The position numbers were made by a program, and so were the translations under genes. A stretch of 64,000 nucleotides of DNA from Mytilus californianus (lineage: Eukaryota; Mollusca; Bivalvia; Mytilida; Mytilidae). The stretch is taken from assembly GCF_021869535.1 (NCBI RefSeq), contig NW_026262581.1:116278771-116342770 (forward strand), in the 5' to 3' direction. Below the pieces are notes generated by a model. That model was not told the origin of the DNA, searched no databases, and worked only from the letters and a program-made list of their open reading frames with translations. Below are positions 1 through 10,700 of this stretch, piece after piece (position 1 is the first letter of the stretch; every line of letters begins with the position of its first letter).

Positions 1-131
1 TTGACCCCTTAAGGAGTTATTGCCCTTTAAAGACAATTTTACACAATTTGTTCATCAAGTTTGCTAACATTTAAAAATCTTCTCCGCTGAAATACAGGTG
101 AGCGATTCAGGCTCTTGAGAGCCTCTTGTTA
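1..131 (+). repeat. Fragment of hairpin-ended repeat family B (right end)
   Basis: It contains the family's internal segment ccttaaggagttattgccct and the right terminus gaggtgagcg-like sequence with the ggctcttgagagcc hairpin. The same parts end the array at 3645-5872. The left part lies outside the window. Confidence 0.75.
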
Positions 132-296
132 CATATAACTATGAGAGATATTACAATGCAGACTAGCCATTAGATATTGATATTGTTTCAAATTTTAAAA
201 ATGCCAATTTTTGTCTCGTCTGAGATGAAAGTCACGGAAAGCGAGACATAAGGATTGCTTTTCCATCGACAGTGACGACACAACGACGCCAACAAT

Positions 297-1440
297 TGTT
301 AAGTTTTCTGCTTAAGTTAGTTTGATAGCAACTACTTGTGATAAATTATTGATATTTAATATAAAGTTGCATTACTATCAGTTGGATGACTATTTTGAGG
401 CCCTGCCCCCTAGGTCTTGGTCTAGTGACTTTGAATTAATTAGCAATTTTCAATGTTAAGTTTTCTGCTTAAGTTAGTTTGATAGGATCTACTTGTGATA
501 GATCAATGATTATTTTGTATGAAGTCACATTACTATCAGTTCATATCAGTTTGACCACAATTTTGAGGACCTGCCCCCTAGGACATGGTCCAGTGACTGT
601 GAATTAATTAGCAATTTTCAATGTAAAGTTTTCTGCTTAAAGGGGCACTAGCTACGAGATATATAAAAAATTTAGATTATGATTTTTTTTGTTCAATCAT
701 TAATGAAAGTGAAATAGTGAAATAAAAATTCAATTTTAGCAGCCAGTATGGTTCAATTTTGTCAAAATAAGCTAAGAAACATAGATGATGAATTATTCAC
801 TTGCAATTTAACCCCTTAGCTAGAGATGGATTACACATAATTTATGCGTGTTCAGTTATTAAAAGAAAAGAATGTCCACATTGAAAGTGAAACAAAGGTA
901 AATCATTTGATTGACTGATTCGATCCACAAAACTTTTACAGGTAAAATAGAAAATTAACTTATTTTTTTAACCTATAACATGAAATCAAACAGACATAGA
1001 AAAATCCAATTGCACGAGGTCGTTATCTATTTATATTTATGTTTATGTTTATATCGTGTTATGTGACCATTGGTAGTTTTCGGAGGTCATCTCGATAGTT
1101 AATTTAATGGCGTCTAGACTAAAATACACACGAAATCCTGATACATATTATCTAGTATATGCATTGTTAACTGTTTATTTAAGATTTATTTTAATTTGGA
1201 TATGTGTTTTAGTATGTTATAAATCAAATATGAGAATTTGAGTCAAATCGGTGAACATGAATTTGACAGCTAGTGCCCCTTTAAGTTAGATTGATAGGAA
1301 CTACTTACAATAGACAATGATATTTTCTATAAAGTTACATTACTGTCTTTACATCTCAGTTTGTTGACCATTTTCAGGCCCTGCCCACTAGATCATGGTT
1401 CAGCAACTGAATTAATAAGCAATGGTTCTGTCCATCAGGT
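297..1440 (+). repeat. Tandem repeat, about 160-bp unit, interrupted by a MITE
   Basis: Three units begin with the motif aagttttctgcttaagttag or a close variant near 300, 455 and 625 and end with a ggccctgccccctagg-like block. The third is split by the element at 641-1280. The array lies just upstream of the first RNF14-like exon and shows no coding sequence. Confidence 0.75.
641..1280. mobile_element. piggyBac-type non-autonomous element (640 bp, TTAA duplication)
   Basis: The ends are perfect 13-bp inverted repeats, AGGGGCACTAGCT and its complement, flanked on both sides by TTAA (637-640 and 1281-1284). Neighbouring uninterrupted repeat units carry a single TTAA at this point, giving the empty site. 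No transposase frame is visible inside. TTAA duplication is characteristic of piggyBac superfamily elements. Confidence 0.85.
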
Positions 1441-1552
1441 TGTCTTTTTCTTAATTTTATGCCAACAGGCGAGACATATCTCTGTGTCAACATTTTATTA
1501 CATTTAGCTTTTCCTTTTTTTGTTGCACATGCCTTTGTTTCTGTTCTTACAG

Positions 1553-1735
1553 ATACAACCAACAAGAGGAAGCAGTAGATTTTCTTTATCATGATCAGGA
1601 ATGTTCCATTTGTTTTGCAGAGAAATCAGGTCATGATTTCTACAGTTTCTTGCCATGTAAACATTATTACTGTAAAGAATGTGTTGCTGCTTTCTGCTCT
1701 ATTCATGTTAAAGATGGTACCGTCCAACAATTGCT
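1553..1735 (+). CDS. RNF14-like: RNF14-like exon a: RING1
   Basis: The acceptor AG is at 1551-1552 and the donor gtatgt starts at 1736. The first base completes a codon begun in an upstream exon outside the window. The exon encodes YNQQEEAVDFLYHDQECSIC and continues through PCKHYYCKEC and the typical KDGTVQQL segment. It ends after two bases of a Leu codon. Confidence 0.92.
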
Positions 1736-4700
1736 GTATGTGTTTAATGTTGCAGTTTATTTGTGTACATTAAAAATAGACAAATATAATAATATTGATA
1801 TATCGAATAACAATTTACTTACAAAAACACAATGAACAACATAGTTAAGTTCTGTATGTGGATATATGGTAACAACCTCCCATTTCATCCACATTTTAAA
1901 ATGTATAGATGTAGCCAACACTAAAGCAATAGTATTCACCAAAGGTAAAAGAAAAACCTCATATATAAGATATATAGGAAAATATATGCTGTTGCACCTT
2001 ACTAACAGCGCCTGATGATAATTATAACCTGATCGGTTTCGGTCCTTAATGGACCTTCTTCAGAGGCTGAATAGTGTTATTATGTTTTTGATCTCCTTTT
2101 ATAGTGTCTGACTGTGATCCATTGTGACTGTGGATCGACGGATAATATCTGGCGAATCTGATGAATCAGGTTATCTGTTACCGGATATTTTATCCTTAAT
2201 TAACTGTTGTGTTATCCAGTGGATGGATTATCGGGTGGATAGGTTATCCGGCGGATGCATTATCCGGCTTGTAAAAAACAAGACATCAGAACCAACTGGT
2301 AAACATTTCAACCAGATTGGACACAACATTCACCATATGTCATTTGAAATCATCAAAGTTCTGTGGAACGACCCAAATGACCCGAAGTCGGACGTCCTTA
2401 AAAGCAAAAGAGAGGATTTTTGGATCTTCCAACTCAGAGCACTAAAACCCATTGGAATCAATAGTTTAGAGAACTCCAAAATTCAGTACACCTCTCACTC
2501 TATTCTCCATAAATGAAAAACCTCATCCTTTAAGTTTCAAATAGAATTGAGATTGTAAGGAAGTATAAATATCTTGGCATAAGTTTTTGTTGTTCATAAA
2601 AAATCCTCAAACTTTGCATCTAGATGTAAACGTGGAAGACGTAACCATAATTAGTTTATATTTCAATTAGCAGTTTTTGTGATAATATTTTGAGATAATA
2701 GTATGTCAACATTTTATGTTTACAAATATTTTTTTTATTTAATTCTCGTTTTAATACATGGAATTTAAAATTTCATGATAATGCAAACACATATATTTTT
2801 TTAAAACTATATAATATGCTATTCAACTAAGCCATAATGTGCACAGATTTTTATAAATGTTTATAAACATTTATTTTTAAAGCACTTTAGTGAATGAAAA
2901 TTATATTTTGACACTTCCAAAGATTAATTATTTTAAAATGAGAAAATGAGAAGTTTCTAACACAATAATATTTCACACTGATATTTTTTTTTTCTTTCTA
3001 TTTTTCCATTCAAAATCACACTGAGTTGCTTGTCATAAAGAGATGTATCACATTTATTTGTGCATAGAAAGACCTAGCTGTAGAACTGTAGCTCTGATAG
3101 TCCTTTGGATTTGTTTTTTAAATTGTGGACCAGATCTGCAGCTATTAATGAAAACCAGAAAGTGAATTCATAAATTGTTAGCTCCTTTGCAGGTGTTTTC
3201 TTTGTATTAATCTTTAAATATAATGTTCCAGTATTTTTAGCTTTTAAAAACTTGTAATTTGAGATTTTTACATGAAATTTATTCTTCAAAATATTTCTGA
3301 TGTTATTACCATTAATAAGTTGTTTTAGAAAAGAAATATCTCATAAAGTTAATAAATGTCACGGTTAATACATTGAATGGCCGTGTTTAAAAATCAGAGT
3401 TGAAAATTTCTGCTATAACTGCATGGATCAATCTATTCCAGATGTTTAGAATCAAATTGTAAAACAGAAATAAAACCTTACATCATGAAGGAAGTGTTAG
3501 ATGAGGAGGAATACAAGAGATGGGAACAACTTACCTTTCAGGTAAATTATCAGAAAATCTCTTGCTTTCTCTAAACAGGCACTGTTTCTCTCTGTCTTTT
3601 TTTATACAATTAAGTATGTAGAAGCAGGGGTATTTAATACTTTTAAGCTCACCTGGCCCAAAGGGCAAAGTGAGCTTTTCTCATCACTTGGCGTCCGTCG
3701 TCGTTAACTTTTACAAAAATCTTCTCCTCTGAAACTACTTGGCCAAATTTAACCAAACTTGGCCACAATCATCATTGGGGTATCTAGTTTAAAAAATGTG
3801 TCCAGTGACCCGGCCAACCAACCAAGATGGCCGCCATGGCTAAAAATAGAACATAGGGGTAAGATGTAGATTTTGGCTTATATATCTGAAACCAAAGCAT
3901 TTAGAGCAAATCTGACATGGGGTAAAATTGTTTATCAGGTCAAGATCTATCTGCCCTGAAATTTTCAGATGAATCGGACAACCCGTTGTTGGGTTGCTGC
4001 CCCTGAATTGGTAATTTTAAGGAAATTTTGCAATTTTTGGTTATTATCTTGAATATTATTATAGATAGAGATAAACTGTAAACAGCAATAATGTTCAGCA
4101 AAGTAAGATCTACAAATAAGTTGTCATGACCAAAATGGTTATTTGACCCCTTAAGGAGTTATTGCCCTTTATAGTCAATTTTTAACCATTTTTCGTAAAA
4201 AATTTTAATCTTTTAAAAAAATCTTCTCCTCTGAAACTACTTGGCCAAATTTAACCAGACTTGGCCACAAACATCATTGGGGTATCTAGTTTAAAAAATG
4301 TGTCCAGTGACCCGGCCAACCAACCAAGATGGCCGCCATGGCTAAAAATAGAACATAGGGGTAAAATTTAGATTTTGGCTTATATATCTGAAACCAAAGC
4401 ATTTAGAGCAAATCTGACATGGGGTAAAATTGTTTATCAGGTCAAGATCTATCTGCCCTGAAATTTTCAGATGAATTGGACGAGCAGTTGTTGGGTTGCT
4501 GCCCCTGATTTGGTAATTTTTAATAAAATTTTGCAGTTTTTGGTTATTATCTTGAATATTATTATAGATAGAGATAAACTGTAAACACCAATAATGTTCA
4601 GCAAAGTAAGATCTACAAATAAGTCAACTTGACCAAAATGTTCAGTTGACCCGTTAAGGAGTTATTGCCCTTTATTATCAATTTTTAACCATTTTTCGTA

Positions 4701-7700
4701 AATTTTTGTAATCTTTTACAAAAATCTTCTCCTCTGAAACTACTTGGCCAAATTTAACCAAACTTGGCCACAATCATCATTGGGGTATCTAGTTTAAAAA
4801 ATATGTCCAGTGACCCGGCCAACAAACCAAGATGGCCGCCATGGCTAAAAATAGAACATAGGGGTAAAATGTAGATTTTGGCTTATATATCTGAAACCAA
4901 AGCATTTAGAGCAAATCTGACGGGATAAAATTGTTTATCAGGTCAAGATCTATCTGCCCTGAAATTTTCAGATGAATCGGACAAGCCGTTGTTGGCTTGC
5001 TGCCCCTGATTTGGTAATTTTAAGAAAATTTTTCAGTTTTTGGTTATTATCTTGAATATTATTATAGATAGAGATAAACTGTAAACAGCAATAATGTTCA
5101 GCAAAGTAAGATCTACAAATAAGTCAACTTGACCAAAATGGTCAGTTGACCCCTTAAGGAGTTATTGCCCTTTATAGTCAATTTTTAACCATTTTTCGTA
5201 AATTTTTGTAATCTTTTACAAAAATCTTCTCCTCTGAAACTACTTGGCCAAATTTAACCAGACTTGGCCACAATCATCATTGGGGTAACTAGTTTAAAAA
5301 ATGTGTCCGGTGACCCGGCCTGCTAACCAAGATGGCCGACATGGCTAAAAAATAGTACATAGGGTAAAATGCAGTTTTTGGCTCATATCTCTGAAACCAA
5401 AGCATTTAGAGCAAATCTGACGGGATAAAATTGTTCATTAGGTCAACATCTATCTGCCCTGAAATTTTCAGACCAATCAGGCAACACGTTGTTGGGTTGC
5501 TGCCCCTGAATTGGTAATTTTAAGAAAAACAGCAATAATGTACAGCAAAGTAAGATCTACAAATAAGTCAACATGATCAAAATTGTCAATTGTCCCCTTA
5601 AGGAGTTATTGCCCTTTATAGTCAATTTTTTACAATTTTCATAAATTTTGTAAATTTTTGTAAATTTTTACAAAATATTTTCCACTGTAACTACTTGGCC
5701 AAGTTCATTATAGATAGAGATAATAGTAAGGAGCAAGAATGTTCAGTAAAGTAAGATCTACAAACACATCACCATCACCGAAACACAATCTTGTCATGAA
5801 TCCATCTGTGTCCTTTGTTTGATATGCACATAGACCAAGGTGAGCGACACAGGCTCTTTAGAGCCTCTAGTTTACGCTCCAACCAGTTAGTCCATGAGTA
5901 ATTTTGGTTTCCATGTGAATACTGGAGAGCCTATGTTGGGATTGATGTCAAACTTGGATGGTATATTGTTGCATATCTAATTTGCAAAAAATCTATGATG
6001 ATTTACATTTAGAGGTAAACTTGTTGAGATCACAGATTCTAAAAATGGACCTAAATAAATACAGAAAAGGTGAATCACAAGGATAAATTAAGAATCTCTA
6101 TCCTTCATCTAGAGTCAACATACTGTATTCAACAATATATTAGACTTCGTAGTGTCAGTACTTTTTATCAAGCTCCAAATTTACCAAAGTCTAGAAATGT
6201 AGTGAAAGGATTTGACAGAGACTATCAAAAGTCCCCAATCAACACCAAATTTTGACAAAAACGTGAAGAAATAATTAACGACTACCACTGGCATGATTCC
6301 TGTCCTAGGACAGGCACAATAAAGATATGGGGTTAAACTAATTTTTGAGGATCATCTCCTCTCGATGTAGATCAGTGGATTAACCAACGGTACAAAAAAG
6401 AATGTACAATTAAAATCAGTTTAGAAGAAATACCTGAATAAAAGATTTCAAAAACAGGATTACAAACAGGAAAAAAATTAAAGAAATGTGACAGTTACAG
6501 AAGGCAAGCTCAGTTATTAACCTTATGATATCAAATCAAACTCTTTCACTGTAATATCAGTTGTTGTATTTCAGATTAGATTTCATATAGCAACTTAATC
6601 AGGAAAACAAAACTTTTTAACTTTTGTAGAATGATATATGTACTCATTTTGGGAACTTTAAACAGAGAAGACATAATAATGTGTTCAATTTATTATACAG
6701 AGAAGACATAATAACTTGTTCTATTTATTTTACAGAGATAGTAATTTGTTCAATTCATTTTAAAGACAATTTTTGGTGGTCTACTTTCATATGTTTTTTT
6801 CTGGAATTATTTCTGTAAAATTTATTTTGGTTGATATATAATCTAGCAAAAATTTATGGTATGCAAGCAAACAAATTTTAGATTATTTGATATTTTGACT
6901 GTAAATATTTTTTGTTTCAGAAAGGCCTTGATGCAATGGGAGACATCTCATACTGTCCACGATGTGAGATTGCTCTAATCACAGAAGAAAATTCTTTAAA
7001 TATGGCTCATTGTGTAACTTGTCAGTTTACATTCTGTTTGGAATGTTCAGAACCTGTCCATCCTGTGAGTTGTCTGAATTATATAATTATTATATTCCTG
7101 ATATGAAAGAAGAGGGGTATACAAGTTTGTCTTTGTGTTTAAATCTACCAACTGACTCCAAAGGAAGGGATATACTGGTTATAATCTGTTTTCATGCATA
7201 TGTCTGTCAGTGACACATTTCTGTCACATTTTTCTCAGCAGCTAGTCTGGTCATAGCTTCTTCACAAATGGTACCAAGTTTCGTCTGGTTATGTGTGACA
7301 TGTTTTCAGTTCCTACAATCATTAATATGGTCATGATTATGAATTAACTATTTAAAAAACTTAAAATTTTTCAAAATATTAAGGATTTTCTACCCCAGGA
7401 ATAGATAACCATAGCTGTATTTAGAATGGTCATTGACTGCAAGAAATAAGAGAGCATATGAATAAAAGGAGGTGTGTGGTATACATCAATGAGACAGCAA
7501 CCAAACTATAAAAATAACCAAAAGATATCTAGACTGCATCATACAATCATTAACCATAGACAGGACTGGTGTGCACACAATATATCAAGCTCTAAATCAT
7601 CCTATATATATGTTCACACTCAAATAAATCAGTCAGATCCTCAGCAAAAGAATTCTAAAGTTGAATACCGGTAAGATCATTCCATAGCATTTGAAAAACC

Positions 7701-10700
7701 ATGAATATCTTGGAAATAGATAAATTATTTTTTGCAAGACCTAATTGTTTAAAGAATTAAGATTATGTTTTCACTTAAACACGAGAAACTTTATCAATAC
7801 TATTGGATTCAGAACTATAGAAAGATTTATATAAACTTTTCTCTGGTACATTGATTGTTTGTTATTATAAATACATAGGAGTCGCAGTACAGCATTGGAC
7901 AATGAATCTAATAAGTAGAAAATTTCAATTTATATGTTAAAACATTTTTTTTGGTTCTAATAAGTTTACCATTTAAAACAGTTAACAATGTACAATTTAT
8001 ATTACATTTTAGGGTGAAATATGTTTCTTCAAAAAGGAAAACAATTTAAAGGAAGAAGAAGAGAGGAAAAATAGAGAGGGGGAAAATGAAAAGGAATTTC
8101 AACGGAAACTTAAACGCATGGAAGAAGTAAAAAGCCATGATTTTTTAAAAGAAAAATCAAAGAAATGTCCTGTTTGTAAAGTGAAAATTATTAAAGCTGG
8201 AGGGTAAATATAAGTTTTATTTTCGATGAAGAAGGTAGAGATTGCCATTATATTGACACCTGCTTTCTCCTTGGCAATCAGTATCATGGTAGTTTTCAGT
8301 AAGCATATAAATAAGTAAGAAAGAAATAAAAGAAAGGGAATTGAAGCAAGTCTAGTAGCATGCATATATTTTTTTAAATTACAATTTCTAAAATCCTTTG
8401 AAAATATATTCATTACATCCTCTAAAGCCTTATTTTCCAATTACTGACTTTTGATTCCAATTTTTTTTTTTTAACACAATTAAATAATTTTTATTGTATT
8501 ATATGCTGTTTAACAATTTACTTAGCTTACAGCATTGGGCTAAGTTTTCCTCTGTAATAATTATTAGGTATCCAGGAAGAATATCTAATAAAATATATAT
8601 AAATGTTAGTATTATACATTTTAACATAATACATAATATAAATAAACATAAATATGAATTGATTCATAAGATTTTATGTCTACTTACAAAACGGTAAAAA
8701 TAACAGATCTACACCGTAACATTTTACGGTTATTATATGCTTATGTTTACCTTTCCAAATTATAAATATTTTTGCAAAGGGAGATAAAACCAAGGTAGGA
8801 CAAACTGTTTATGGTGTCGCATAACAATTACCTGTTCATAAACTGTGTAAAGTAAAATAACAAAAATAACAAAGTCCAAAGGAAATTCAAAACGAAAAGT
8901 CCTCTATAAAATGGCAAAATCAAAAGCTCAAACACATCAAACGAATGGAAAACAACTGTCGTATTCCTGACTTGAAGATATAGGATTCACCTTCAGTCTG
9001 TCTGTCCATGTGCTTTGTAAGGACTACTCTTTTTAAACAGACAGATATTTATTAACACTTGTAGAATACTACCAGACGATGAAAGAATTTCTCTAATTCT
9101 TTGGCAATTTAACCCTTTCTGGACCAATTGTTTAAAAAAATTTAATCAACGTCTGGTTGCCTATGATCTCAGTAGTTGATTGGCTAAGTTTAAAAGGTCA
9201 TAACCTTAATCAGCTCTCTAGATGAATCGGAATGTGCTTACAGGAGTTTTAAAAATTGACATCTTTTACATTTGTATGACATAGAAATTGGGCATGTGGA
9301 AGGCACTCGAATGGGATTTTCGTTAATCAAAAATGAAAATTTATTTGATAATCATTACAGAAACAGATTCTTACATAGTTGCTTGTGGCTTATATGATTT
9401 ATCCAATCTCAATATTTAAAATTTGATAATTTAGCTATCTCGATTAGATAAATCCGATAATCCACTATATATATAATCTATATATAATCACAGTCATACA
9501 TGTTAAAGAGGAGATAATCAAACATATGTACTTCAATCTTGCATATGTGGTAATTGTCTTGTAAGCGCAACTCCTCTTTAATGAAATTTTACACAGTTGT
9601 AGAACGCTAACTTAGAATGTGCATAAAGGAATATAATCCCAGTTCTGTTTAAGGGGAGATAATATTGCAATATGTGGTAAAAGTCTTTCATATGCGCAAA
9701 TCCTCCTAAACAACTTTACAGATACGAATGCAACGTTCTACAGATGTAGAACACTACTTGTGGTTGTGCATTAAGGGCTATTCCATTAAAATGTATGTGG
9801 GAGGGTAGGAAGGGACTTTCAAAATATCCCTACAACCAAGAGCCATTTTTTAGATAATTTTGCATAATGGTAATAGACACATACTGAAAAAAGACCCATG
9901 ACCCACATTCAATATTTAACCTTCCCTTCCTACCCTCCCACATACATTTTAATGGAATAGCCCTAAGAAATATAACCCCAGTCCAACATGTTAAAGGTAT
10001 GATAATTGAATTTGTGGGACAAATGTACCATTTTGTGAGTTCACTTGCAGTTCTAGTTGACACATTAATTTATTCTAAACTGCATGTTCAAAGTTATCTT
10101 CCATTTATATCATGCAGTCAGCATTTTTACACAGAATTTATCTCCATTTTATAAAAAAAGTCAATTTTTTTATCAGACATAGAACAGACTGAAACAAAAA
10201 CTAGATCAAATGTATTACAAGAAGTTTTTTATCCTATAATTAGTAATTCTTTTAATTTTGAAAGCTTTGATATAATATGTACATATTGCTGCTCACTAAG
10301 TTCCAGTAGCGCTAGAAATCTTAACAGAATTCTAAGATTACAAGAGATGGAAGCTAATCGATTATATTAACCCATCTAAAATGCTGAAACATTTTTATTG
10401 CAATTCAAAGGACCAAATTATGGCTGTGAAAAAAACACCTCCGGTACTCAGTACAAATGTTTAATGCTGGTGAAGCTTCACTTTTTAAAGTAAGGAAATT
10501 AAATTGTCTCCAATGGAAAAATGTTGCATCACTAAACGCAGTGGAAGATAGCCATATTTACTAATGATAACCTTCCTTGTTATATTTTTAGATGTAACCA
10601 TGTGATATGTACAGTGTGTAAGAGTTCTATGTGTTGGGCATGTGGCAAGGATACAACTCAAGATTCTTACAAACATTTTCAGGAATCTCCAGATTGTTCT

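Noticed and set aside
1-1552. Upstream exons of the RNF14-like gene
   Set aside because: The region is repeat DNA; I found no open segment with a donor ending after two bases of a codon and RWD-like content.
3719-5300. CRISPR-like regular repeats
   Set aside because: Units of about 500 bp are contiguous tandem copies without unique spacers, in an animal genome; no cas genes.
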